Below, in pieces: positions 1 to 7,647 of a stretch of 64,000 bases of DNA. Source of the stretch: Peptococcaceae bacterium CEB3 (lineage in GTDB: Bacteria > Bacillota > Desulfitobacteriia > Desulfitobacteriales > Desulfitobacteriaceae); the NCBI GenBank assembly GCA_001029295.1, contig LDXJ01000064.1, forward strand, positions 372,001 through 436,000. The letters run 5' to 3'. Numbering within the stretch: position 1 is the stretch's first letter; every line of letters starts with the position of its first letter. Below the pieces are notes generated by a model. It was not told the DNA's origin, searched no databases, and was given only the letters and a program-made list of their open reading frames with translations. A program made the position numbers and the translations under genes.

Positions 1-30
1 AAGCAAGAAAACAAAGCCAACTGCTAAGCC

Positions 31-146
31 GGCCTTCCCTCTTCCCATCCAGACTGTAACTGTCGGCTCCGGAATCACACCGGATCTGCCAAAACGGCTC
101 GCGGGCTCTACCGCCGGTAAGGATTTTCACCTATCCCCAGAGGAGC
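31..146 (-). ncRNA. FMN riboswitch (RFN element)
   Basis: Read on the minus strand, this stretch carries the conserved RFN blocks in order: GGGGATAGGTGAAAATCC, TTACCGGCGGT, AGAGCCCGCGAGCC, then GATCCGGTGTGATTCCGGAGCCGACAGT split around a variable arm, and AGTCTGGATGGGAAGAGG. RFN aptamers bind flavin mononucleotide and control riboflavin synthesis or uptake genes. The controlled gene should lie to the left of position 1, so it is not visible. The upstream stretch 147-336 shows no gene and no clear promoter that I could settle on; it contains degenerate GATGAGATATG-like repeats near 205-240. Confidence 0.93.
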
Positions 147-336
147 AAAAAACCATATGTGATTGATGACTGACGAGATTATGCTTGGATAAGATTGACA
201 AAATTGATGAGATATGTGATATGAGATTCATGAGATGTGACTCGTAACCTATAGGCACTTGGATGAATATTCATGTCGGCCTTATCTTAGATCAAATTTT
301 TGTTTTTGGCAAGTCCCATGCTAAAGAGTTGCTTGC

Positions 337-936
337 TCAAGAGTTGCGTTTCTCAGCCTCAGGCATGCTGCCCGGGGCAAGCTCGGGGTGGTCCGCCAAG
401 AAGTCCTTTTGCAACATCCCCAGAAGAACCGCGTCACGGTATTGTCCCAAAACGTAGCGCGCCTCGCGCAGGCGGCCTTCAATCCGGAAGCCCACCTTTT
501 CATAGGCTTTCAGGGCCCGGACATTTCCGTCCCAAGTGTCAAGTTGCAAGCGATAAAAGTTCCATTGGCGGAAGAGATACCCGGCCAGGGTGAATAGGGC
601 GTCCGAACCATAGCCCCGGCTCCAGTAAGCTTTGTCCCCAATGGTGATAAACACGGTGGCTGAACGGGCAGGAATGTTCAGCTGACGGAAACCGGCGTAG
701 CCGATCATTTTCTTATCGGCCGTCAGGATGGCATAACGGTATTCGTCCTTTAACCCGGCCCCGGCGTCTCCGGGTTCTAAAATGCGTTCGGCCAAAGCAT
801 TCTTGCTGAACATCGTAGAGAGTGGCCAAGCCGCGTTGGCCCAGAAGTTGACTTCCTGGTCGTTGTACCAAGTCCGGAGGAGTTCCAGGTCAGTTTCTTC
901 CAGCGGACGCAGATAGGTTTTTTCGCCTTGCAGCAT
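337..936 (-). CDS. GNAT family N-acetyltransferase (RimJ/RimL-like)
   Basis: This 199-residue protein has the size and layout of the RimJ/RimL branch of GNAT acetyltransferases, which move an acetyl group from acetyl-CoA to a protein N-terminus or a small amine. The acetyl-CoA pyrophosphate-binding motif is visible as RGYGSDA at residues 107-113, followed by a C-terminal block ending in KAYEKVGFRIEGRLREA that is typical of the family. The start at 936 has only a G-rich stretch upstream and no strong Shine-Dalgarno site. The gene stands alone, reading towards the riboswitch-controlled gene. The substrate cannot be told from sequence. Confidence 0.88.
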   Translation of the reverse strand: MLQGEKTYLRPLEETDLELLRTWYNDQEVNFWANAAWPLSTMFSKNALAERILEPGDAGAGLKDEYRYAILTADKKMIGYAGFRQLNIPARSATVFITIGDKAYWSRGYGSDALFTLAGYLFRQWNFYRLQLDTWDGNVRALKAYEKVGFRIEGRLREARYVLGQYRDAVLLGMLQKDFLADHPELAPGSMPEAEKRNS

Positions 937-1005
937 TTCCCGTTACCCCCCAAAAAGATCACAACGGAGTCAAAACTCATCACAAGAGAGTCAAAACTCA
1001 AACTT

Positions 1006-1035
1006 AAAGGATCTCCGCAAGCCCGGAGATCCTTT
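1006..1035 (-). terminator. Hairpin terminator after tRNA-Pro
   Basis: AAAGGATCTCCG pairs with CGGAGATCCTTT around a short loop. On the minus strand it lies just downstream of tRNA-Pro and is followed by a weak T-rich run. Beyond it (about 967-1000) the 12-base sequence AGTCAAAACTCA occurs twice as a direct repeat. Confidence 0.6.
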
Positions 1036-1043
1036 ATTATCCA

Positions 1044-1120
1044 TGGTCGGGGCGACAGGATTCGAACCTGCGGCCTCTTGGTCCCGAACCAAGCGCGCTA
1101 CCAAACTGCGCCACGCCCCG
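1044..1120 (-). tRNA. tRNA-Pro (anticodon CGG)
   Basis: The minus strand folds as a full cloverleaf of 77 bases. It has acceptor arms CGGGGCG and CGCCCCG, an anticodon stem CTTGG/CCAAG around the loop TTCGGGA (anticodon CGG, reading CCG), a T arm containing GGTTCGAATCC, and an encoded CCA end. Confidence 0.96.
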
Positions 1121-1138
1121 TCAAACCGAACGAATATT

Positions 1139-1167
1139 ATATTACCAAAGCGGAACAGAGGTGTCAA
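1139..1167 (-). promoter_or_regulatory. SigA-type promoter for tRNA-Pro
   Basis: On the minus strand a perfect TTGACA (-35, at 1167-1162) is followed after 17 bases by TAATAT (-10, at 1144-1139). This lies about 20 bases upstream of the tRNA start. Confidence 0.7.
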
Positions 1168-1200
1168 GGCTTCTGCCCGCCGTTTAACGGCCGAACCGAA

Positions 1201-1281
1201 GATTCTCTCAAGCACCCCGCAGATTCTTTAAGTACCTTGCGGAATATTTAAGCTTCCCGCAGATTCTTTGGGCACCCGGCA
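1201..1281 (+). repeat. Four degenerate tandem repeats of about 20 bp
   Basis: Four consecutive units resemble GATTCTTTAAGCACCCCGCA, starting near 1201, 1222, 1243 and 1262; the third is the most degenerate. They sit in the roughly 410-bp stretch between tRNA-Pro and the DegV gene. I see no gene in that stretch. Confidence 0.6.
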
Positions 1282-1530
1282 TCTTTCACCAGCCCTTCGA
1301 CTATACGGTTTGGACTTTTTTGGCTATACTGTAGGGGACGGCCAAAAGCCAATCCGGAAGATGCCGAACATCCGGTCCGCCGCCGCAAGCAAGAAGTCAA
1401 GGCGCTGACGGTTCCGAGATGTCCGGGGGCCGGGAGAGATGCGGAGCCCGGCGTGCGAGGCAAACGGCTCAGGTGGTTGAACCGACCGGTGAGGATCTAT
1501 CGTGAATGTACACGGGGGAGAGGGAAGCTT

Positions 1531-2382
1531 TTGCGGAAAACGGCTGTGGTGATGGATTCTACCGGGTATTTGACCCAGGATATCCTGGAAAAGTTTCAAA
1601 TCCGGGTAGTTCCCCTCAACGTAACTATAGGGGAAGAAACTTTTGCCGAAACAGAGATCAGTACGTTAGATTTTCTGAGCAAACTCCGGCGAAGTTCCGC
1701 TTTCCCGACCACTTCCCAGCCTTCGGTCGGGGATTTCCTCAGAGTCTATGAGGATTTATTTGCCGCGGGGGCCGAGAGCATCGTCAGCCTGCACTTGTCG
1801 GAAGGCTTGAGCGGGACGGTAGTGGCCGCCCGCATGGCCCGGGATCTGGCGACAAAGCACGATGTGCACGTCCTTGACTCAGGAACCGGGGCCCTGGCTT
1901 TCGGTCTTTTGGCTTGGGCGGCGGCGGAGTGGGCCGAAGCGGAGGTCCCCGTGCAGCGGATCGTCGAACGCCTGCAGGAATTAAAAAGGGAAACGAGACT
2001 GTACTTTATCTTGGAGACTCTGGAAAACCTGCGCCGAGGAGGCCGGATCGGAGGGGGAGCGGCGCTTGTGGGTACTTTGCTGCAGATTAAGCCGATCCTC
2101 TATGTCAATGAAAAGGGGCAAATAGACGTTTTTGCCAAGGTACGCTCCCGGACCAAAGCTTGGCAACGCGTTCAAGACGAGCTGGCTAAAGATTTGGCGA
2201 GTGGCAGGCCTTATAGGATCTGCGTTCAGCACGTCGGCAGTCCGGACTTGGGGGAAAAGATTGCCTACGAATTGAGGCGGGAGTACCCGGAACAGGAGAT
2301 TCGGGTTTTCGGCGCCGGACCGGTGATTGCCACTCACGTCGGTCAAGGTGCTTTTGGCTTAGCTTATTTACCTTGGCCGTAA
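1531..2382 (+). CDS. DegV family fatty-acid-binding protein
   Basis: This 283-residue protein belongs to the DegV family. Members bind a single fatty acid and, as FakB subunits, present it to the kinase FakA for acyl-phosphate synthesis. The N-terminus KTAVVMDSTGYL, the SEGLSGT loop and the RGGRIGGGAALVGTLLQIKP block are characteristic. The reading frame is open further upstream to 1453, but I place the start at the TTG at 1531. It has a GGGGGAGAGGG ribosome site 7 bases before it, and family members begin exactly there. No FakA (DhaK-like) gene is adjacent, so the partner kinase must be elsewhere. Confidence 0.9.
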   Translation: MRKTAVVMDSTGYLTQDILEKFQIRVVPLNVTIGEETFAETEISTLDFLSKLRRSSAFPTTSQPSVGDFLRVYEDLFAAGAESIVSLHLSEGLSGTVVAARMARDLATKHDVHVLDSGTGALAFGLLAWAAAEWAEAEVPVQRIVERLQELKRETRLYFILETLENLRRGGRIGGGAALVGTLLQIKPILYVNEKGQIDVFAKVRSRTKAWQRVQDELAKDLASGRPYRICVQHVGSPDLGEKIAYELRREYPEQEIRVFGAGPVIATHVGQGAFGLAYLPWP

Positions 2383-2480
2383 GACGAAGTTATGATTACA
2401 CTACTCGGTTTGATCCTCACCGAAAATCCCGACTTTAGAGTTAAAGTTACTTTAAAGTTGAAGTCAAGGAGGTTTTTTCT

Positions 2481-3473
2481 ATGTACAAATTAACCATGCC
2501 TTTGGAAGTAGGTTCCCTTCATTTGGCCAACCGGCTGGTCATGCCGCCCATGGCCACGGCCAAGGCTGAGAACGACGGGACGGCCGGCGACAGCCTGATT
2601 GATTATTACGCGGAAAAGTCGCGGGGCGGCTATTTGGCCCTCATCATCATCGAGCACAGTTATGTCAGCCCTTCGGGGAAGGCGAGTACCGGGCAACTGT
2701 CGGTGGCGGGAGAGGAAACCGTCCCCGGCTTGAGACGACTGGCCCGGGAAATCCACCAGAATGGACCGAAAACCGTGATGCAGATCAACCACGCGGGAAG
2801 CGCGACCTCAGAGGAAATCATGCACGAGACCCCGGCGGGGCCGTCGGCAGTCGCCAATCCACGCAAAGGAGGCCTGCCCCGAGAGTTGAATCACGGGGAA
2901 ATCGCGCAGATAGTCGGGAGCTTCGCGGAGGCGGCTCGCAGGGTCAAAGCGGCGGGTTTTGACGGAGTAGAGATTCACGCCGCTCACGGTTATCTTCTCA
3001 ATCAGTTCTTCTCCCCCTTGACCAACCGGCGGCCCGACGAATATGGCGGGGAACTGCGCAGCCGGCTGCGGCTTCACTTGGAAGTTCTGGAAGCGGTCAG
3101 GGGAGCGGTGGGTCCGGATTACCCGGTTCTTATGCGCTGGGGTGCGTCCGACTGCGCCGAAGGCGGGGTAACGCTCAAGGAGAGTTGCCAGGCGGCCCGC
3201 TATTTAGCCGAGGCCGGGCTTGATATTCTGGACATCTCCGGGGGCATGTGCGGCTACAGTGCGCCGGGACTGAGCGGTCAAGGTTATTTCGCGCCTTGGT
3301 CGGCCGCGATCAAGGAGGCGGTCTCCCTTCCCGTCATATTGACCGGGGGAATCACGGACGTGATGAGCGCGGAACGGCTGCTTGAAGAGAAAAAGGCGGA
3401 CTTAATCGGTGTCGGCCGTGCCCTGTTAAATGATGCCGCCTGGGCCCGCAAGGCGATGGAAAGCCTGGTCTAA
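2481..3473 (+). CDS. NADH:flavin oxidoreductase, Old Yellow Enzyme family
   Basis: This 330-residue protein is a single FMN-binding TIM barrel of the Old Yellow Enzyme family, which reduces activated C=C bonds using NAD(P)H. It shows the usual landmarks: RLVMPPMATAKAENDGT near the N-terminus, HAAHGYLLNQFFSPLTNRR with DEYGG in the middle, and GGITDVMSAERLLEE plus GVGRALLNDAAW near the end. It lacks the C-terminal iron-sulfur/FAD half found in 2,4-dienoyl-CoA reductase (about 670 residues). An AAGGAGG ribosome site precedes the ATG. Its stop codon directly abuts the next gene's ATG, so the two are probably translated together. The substrate is unknown. Confidence 0.92.
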   Translation: MYKLTMPLEVGSLHLANRLVMPPMATAKAENDGTAGDSLIDYYAEKSRGGYLALIIIEHSYVSPSGKASTGQLSVAGEETVPGLRRLAREIHQNGPKTVMQINHAGSATSEEIMHETPAGPSAVANPRKGGLPRELNHGEIAQIVGSFAEAARRVKAAGFDGVEIHAAHGYLLNQFFSPLTNRRPDEYGGELRSRLRLHLEVLEAVRGAVGPDYPVLMRWGASDCAEGGVTLKESCQAARYLAEAGLDILDISGGMCGYSAPGLSGQGYFAPWSAAIKEAVSLPVILTGGITDVMSAERLLEEKKADLIGVGRALLNDAAWARKAMESLV

Positions 3474-4442
3474 ATGGCTGATATGATGCGCGGCCGCTTT
3501 GCGCCCACCCCGAGCGGAGAGATGCATCTGGGTAACGCCTGGGCGGCTTTCCTGGCCTGGCTGCAAGTGAGGCGGGCCGGAGGCAGCCTGGTGTTGCGCA
3601 TCGAAGACTTGGATCTTGGACGCACACGTCCGGAATTTTACCGGGGAATCATGGAAGACTTGCTTTGGCTTGGTTTGGACTGGGATGAAGGACCTCTTTC
3701 GGGTGAGCCGGGGGTTAAAGGAAATTTCGGTCCTTATCGCCAGAGCCGAAGGGACGAGCTTTACGCGGCAGTGTTGACAGAACTTCAAGCGCAGGGATTG
3801 GTTTATCCCTGTTTTTGCTCACGCGCGGATATCCGGGCGGCCTCACAGGCGCCCCACGGAGTGGAGGGGGTGTGGAGGTATCCGGGAACCTGCCGCCGTC
3901 TCTCCGAAGCGGAAGTGCGGGCGAGGATCGGCCGGGGAGAGAAGTTTTCCTCAAGATTTTTCTGGCAGCTGCGCCCGGAGCTTACTTACACTGACCTCGT
4001 CTACGGGTTGAGGCGTTTGGACTTCGCGGCGGGGGATTTCATTCTGCGCCGAAGTGACGGCATCTATGCCTATCCCCTGGCAGTCGTGGCGGACGACATC
4101 GCTATGCACATCACCCACATCGTGAGGGGTGCGGACTTGCTGGAAGCGACTTTCCAGCAGGTGGCCTTATATGAGGCCTTGGATCGGCCTTTGCCTCGGT
4201 TCGTCCATGTTCCCATGGTCTATACTCCGGACGGCAAACGCCTGGCCAAAAGCCAAGGCAGTGTCAGCCTCAAATCTTTGCGGGCCCGCGGGGTCAGACC
4301 TGAAGCCATCTTGGGGCTTTTCGCGTTTTGGGCAGGCTGGCTGCCCAGGCCGGAACCGGCGGCGGCCCGCGACTTGGTAGGGTTATTCAAGCTTTCCACC
4401 CTTCTCAAAGCCGGAGTCATTTGTAACCCAGAGGACTTGTAA
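3474..4442 (+). CDS. gluQ: Glutamyl-Q tRNA(Asp) synthetase
   Basis: This is a truncated relative of glutamyl-tRNA synthetase without the anticodon-binding half, 322 residues long. The family attaches glutamate to queuosine at the wobble position of tRNA(Asp). The class I signatures are MHLGN at residues 17-21 (HIGH-like) and KRLAKSQGS (KMSKS-like). RIEDLDLGRTR and the zinc-site cysteines in YPCFCSR and YPGTCR also match the YadB/GluQRS group. The start codon follows the upstream stop with no gap and no own ribosome site, which suggests translational coupling. ATGs at codons 4 and 5 are alternatives. Confidence 0.93.
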   Translation: MADMMRGRFAPTPSGEMHLGNAWAAFLAWLQVRRAGGSLVLRIEDLDLGRTRPEFYRGIMEDLLWLGLDWDEGPLSGEPGVKGNFGPYRQSRRDELYAAVLTELQAQGLVYPCFCSRADIRAASQAPHGVEGVWRYPGTCRRLSEAEVRARIGRGEKFSSRFFWQLRPELTYTDLVYGLRRLDFAAGDFILRRSDGIYAYPLAVVADDIAMHITHIVRGADLLEATFQQVALYEALDRPLPRFVHVPMVYTPDGKRLAKSQGSVSLKSLRARGVRPEAILGLFAFWAGWLPRPEPAAARDLVGLFKLSTLLKAGVICNPEDL

Positions 4443-4547
4443 TCCCGATAAACAAAATATTTTAGAAAAAATATAGGAAAAAAGGAGGGGTTAGTCTATA
4501 TAAAAAATAATCTCAATTGATTTTTGTTTCACAAAGGAGGAAATTTC

Positions 4548-4610
4548 GTGATCGAGAGCGAACATTCAAAGCGAGGAACAAACTTTTCACCGGCCAAAAA
4601 GAACCGTTAG
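4548..4610 (+). CDS. Possible 20-codon leader peptide before the acs operon
   Basis: A GTG codon preceded by a strong AAAGGAGG site (4534-4540, about 7 bases away) opens a 20-codon frame beginning MIESEHSKRG and ending PAKKNR, closed by TAG. It lies in the 338-bp gap between gluQ and cooC. No known family can be assigned. It could be a regulatory leader, a small protein or chance. A second GGAGG sequence at about 4482 has no start codon at the right distance. Confidence 0.35.
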   Translation: MIESEHSKRGTNFSPAKKNR

Positions 4611-4659
4611 GCGGCGGAGAAAAATATTCTCAATGTTTTAAGAATGTTTGCAGGATTTA

Positions 4660-4687
4660 TTGATTCGTCGAAGAATAGTGGTAAAAT
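4660..4687 (+). promoter_or_regulatory. Candidate SigA promoter for cooC-acs
   Basis: TTGATT (4660-4665) and TAAAAT (4682-4687) are separated by 16 bases, about 95 bases before cooC. A partly palindromic ATTCT...AGAAT stretch at about 4626-4645 lies just upstream and could be a regulator site. Confidence 0.4.
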
Positions 4688-4781
4688 AGGTCATGTGATC
4701 TACAGATTCTTTTTTTCCGTCCTGCTTCAAAGCACACGTAAAGACTGCAGACTAACAGACTAAAGGAGGGACCTTCTCATC

Positions 4782-5543
4782 ATGAAGATTGCGGTTGCCG
4801 GCAAAGGCGGTGTGGGTAAAAGCACGCTGGCCGCGAATTTGGCGCGTTGGCTGGCTGGGAAAGGGGTCAACGTCATGGCCGTCGATGCCGACCCGGATGC
4901 CAGTTTGGGAACGATCCTGGGGATTGATGACGAGGTTCTGGCTGATTTGAAACCCATCGTGGATATGAAGGAGTTAATCGAGGAGCGCATGGGGGGAAGC
5001 GGCGCTTTCTATCCCCTGAATCCGAAAGTCGACGATATCCTCGACGATTACTCGATACCGCTGGGTCGAATCCGGTTTCTGCGCATGGGAAACATCAAAG
5101 GAGGAGGGACCTCCTGTTACTGTAAAGAGAACAGTTTTCTTCACGCCCTGATCAACTCCTTGATTTTGACGGAGGAAGATACGGTTGTTTTGGATCTGGG
5201 GGCGGGAATTGAACAGTTGACCCGGGGTACGGCCCAAGGGGTGGACGTCTTGGTGATTGTGACGGAGCCCAGCCGAGTGAGTGCCCAAACGGTAGAGGTG
5301 ATTCGTAAGCTCGCTCTGGATCTTGAGATTCCCCGCATCGTGGTTGTCGGCAATAAGGTCCGCAACGATAAAGACGCAAGTTTTCTTAGAGACCACTTTT
5401 CCACAGAACTCATTGGCATGATCCCTTATAACGAAGAACTGTTGGAAATGTCGCTCAACACTGGCAATGAAGAGTTGCCCAAAGGGTCTCTAGGGTTAGA
5501 ACTAGAAAGACTCTATCAGGAAATCACCAAGGAAGGGAGATGA
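4782..5543 (+). CDS. cooC: CODH nickel-insertion ATPase CooC/AcsF
   Basis: This 253-residue P-loop ATPase helps insert nickel into carbon monoxide dehydrogenase or acetyl-CoA synthase. The deviant Walker A GKGGVGKST with its signature lysine is at residues 8-16, VDADPDASLG follows, and the nickel-binding CxC motif appears in TSCYCKENS. An AAAGGAGGG ribosome site precedes the ATG. It is the first large gene of the acs cluster and is followed 67 bases later by acsA, so it probably serves the enzymes encoded directly downstream. CooC and AcsF are close relatives and cannot be separated with certainty here. Confidence 0.93.
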   Translation: MKIAVAGKGGVGKSTLAANLARWLAGKGVNVMAVDADPDASLGTILGIDDEVLADLKPIVDMKELIEERMGGSGAFYPLNPKVDDILDDYSIPLGRIRFLRMGNIKGGGTSCYCKENSFLHALINSLILTEEDTVVLDLGAGIEQLTRGTAQGVDVLVIVTEPSRVSAQTVEVIRKLALDLEIPRIVVVGNKVRNDKDASFLRDHFSTELIGMIPYNEELLEMSLNTGNEELPKGSLGLELERLYQEITKEGR

Positions 5544-5610
5544 GCCGTAAGGTTAATGTGTTGAGTTTTCCATAACAGGCAAGTATTTTTTAGAAAGAGG
5601 AGGTAACAAC

Positions 5611-7629
5611 ATGCCAAGATATCGGGAATTGACACATACGGCCAGGCCGTCGGGCGCACCGCGTGTTTTTGAACCGAAAAATCCGCTCAGGACCACTGAT
5701 CCCGGAGCCCTGGAAATGCTGAAAGTTGCTCACGAGAGCAATGTCGAGACGGTTTTTGACCGGGTTGTCGCACAGCAGCCGCAGTGCCAGTTCGGTTACA
5801 AAGGGGTCTGCTGCCGCATCTGCATCGCGGGGCCCTGCCGGGTCAAGGCTGACGACGGACCGGCCAGCAAAGGCATTTGCGGAGCGACGGCTTATACGAT
5901 CGTTTCCCGTAACCTGGTTCGTCTGATTGCCGGCGGTGCCGCGTCCCACTCGGAACACGCCCGCCACGTCTTGCATACAGTCCACGAATTAGTGGAAGGG
6001 AACGCTCCGGACTACAAAATCAAGTCTCCCGCCAAGCTGCACAAGCTGGCCGAAAAACTGGGGATTGCCACCCTCGACCGGTCGGATAACGATATCCTGC
6101 GCGATGTGGCGGAGTTGGGCTACGCGGACTTCGGCCGTTATCAGGAACGCCCGTTGGCTTTCCTGGACAGTTTCCTCACGGAAGGACGGCGCCGGAAATT
6201 CAAACACACCAATATCATGCCTCGGGCCATTGACGGGACGGTCACGGAGATGCTGGCCCAGACGGCCATGGGCGTGGACGCCGACCCGGTCAATATCATT
6301 TTCGGCGGATTGAAAACATCTCTGGCCGACCTGGCCGGTGAATATATCGGTACGTCTCTGAGCGATGTGCTCTTCGGTACGCCGGAGCCTATCGTTTCTG
6401 AATCCAATCTGGGCGTAATCAATCCGAAAATGGTCAACATCGCCATGCACGGGCACAACCCGGTCTTGAGCGAAATGGTCGTGGCGGCTGCCCGCAAGAT
6501 GACGGCGGAGGCCAAGCAAGTCGGCGCCGAAGGAATCAATATCGTGGGTATCTGCTGTACCGGTAATGAGTTGCTCATGCGCCAAGGGGTCTATTTAGCC
6601 ACATCTTCCGCCTCGCAGGAAATGGCGATCATGACAGGTGCCTTGGACGCGATGGTGGTTGACATCCAGTGCATTTATCCGGCCGTGCAGACAGTGGCCG
6701 AATGCTTCCATACCAAGATAGTCACGACCGAAGCTATTATGAAGATTCCGTCCGCCCAACACTTGGCCTTCAGCGCTGAGACCGCCGCGGAGGACGCCAG
6801 GAAGCTGGTCAATATCGCGATCGAAGCCTATAAGCACAGGGACCCGAAGAAGATTTCTATCCCCAATGAACGGCACAAACTGGTCGCCGGCTTCAGCATA
6901 GAAGCGCTGACCGATATTATGGCTAAAGTCAACCCTGACCGTCCGATGTCCGTCTTGACAGACGCGATCTTGAGCGGCCAACTTAAAGGCGTGGCCCTGA
7001 TGGCCGGTTGCAATAACCTGAAACGCCTTCAAGACGAAGGGCACGTGACCGTCCTCAAGGAACTGGTCAAAAACGACGTCTTGGTCATTGCCACAGGCTG
7101 TTCGGCAGGCGCTTACGCCAAATTCGGTTTGATGTCGCCTTTGGCGGTGGATGCCTATGCCGGGCCCGGGCTCAAGAGCTTCCTGAAAATGCTGGAAGAA
7201 GCCAATCCCCAACTCACGACCGGTCTGCCCCTTGTCTTCCACGTGGGTTCCTGTGTGGACAACAGCCGGGGTATGGACTTGGCCATTGCCATGGCTAACG
7301 AACTGGGTGTCGATGTTCCGCGCGTTCCCTTTGTGGCATCCGCTCCGGAAGCCATGCACGAAAAAGCGGTGGCTATCGGTACTTGGTGTGTGACCATGGG
7401 CTTGCCGACCCATGTCGGCTCCATGCCGCCCCTGGAAGGAAGCGATTTGGTTTACGGCATCACGACCCAAATCGCCCATGACGTATTTGGCGGCAACTTC
7501 ATCTTTGAGATGGATCCGGTCGTAGGCGCCGCCAAGATGATCGACGCCTTGGAGTATAGGGCCTGGAAGCTGCGCGTGCATCAGCAAGCCGCGGAGAAAT
7601 ACAATACACCAATGGCTCAAGGGTGGTAA
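5611..7629 (+). CDS. acsA: Carbon monoxide dehydrogenase subunit of CODH/ACS
   Basis: This 672-residue protein is the nickel-iron CODH subunit of the bifunctional complex, interconverting CO2 and CO with ferredoxin-level electrons. The D-cluster cysteines are C59 and C67, and the B-cluster cysteines are C68, C71, C76 and C90. This is the spacing known from the Moorella enzyme. The C-cluster ligand motifs are all present in order: HMGHNPVLSE, GICCTGNE, DIQCIYPAV, ATGCSAGAY, HVGSCVDNSRG and GTWCVTMGLP. A GAGGAGG ribosome site precedes the ATG. acsB starts 18 bases after the stop. No sign of damage. Confidence 0.97.
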   Translation: MPRYRELTHTARPSGAPRVFEPKNPLRTTDPGALEMLKVAHESNVETVFDRVVAQQPQCQFGYKGVCCRICIAGPCRVKADDGPASKGICGATAYTIVSRNLVRLIAGGAASHSEHARHVLHTVHELVEGNAPDYKIKSPAKLHKLAEKLGIATLDRSDNDILRDVAELGYADFGRYQERPLAFLDSFLTEGRRRKFKHTNIMPRAIDGTVTEMLAQTAMGVDADPVNIIFGGLKTSLADLAGEYIGTSLSDVLFGTPEPIVSESNLGVINPKMVNIAMHGHNPVLSEMVVAAARKMTAEAKQVGAEGINIVGICCTGNELLMRQGVYLATSSASQEMAIMTGALDAMVVDIQCIYPAVQTVAECFHTKIVTTEAIMKIPSAQHLAFSAETAAEDARKLVNIAIEAYKHRDPKKISIPNERHKLVAGFSIEALTDIMAKVNPDRPMSVLTDAILSGQLKGVALMAGCNNLKRLQDEGHVTVLKELVKNDVLVIATGCSAGAYAKFGLMSPLAVDAYAGPGLKSFLKMLEEANPQLTTGLPLVFHVGSCVDNSRGMDLAIAMANELGVDVPRVPFVASAPEAMHEKAVAIGTWCVTMGLPTHVGSMPPLEGSDLVYGITTQIAHDVFGGNFIFEMDPVVGAAKMIDALEYRAWKLRVHQQAAEKYNTPMAQGW

Positions 7630-7647
7630 GAAAGGAGGAGTGGTATC

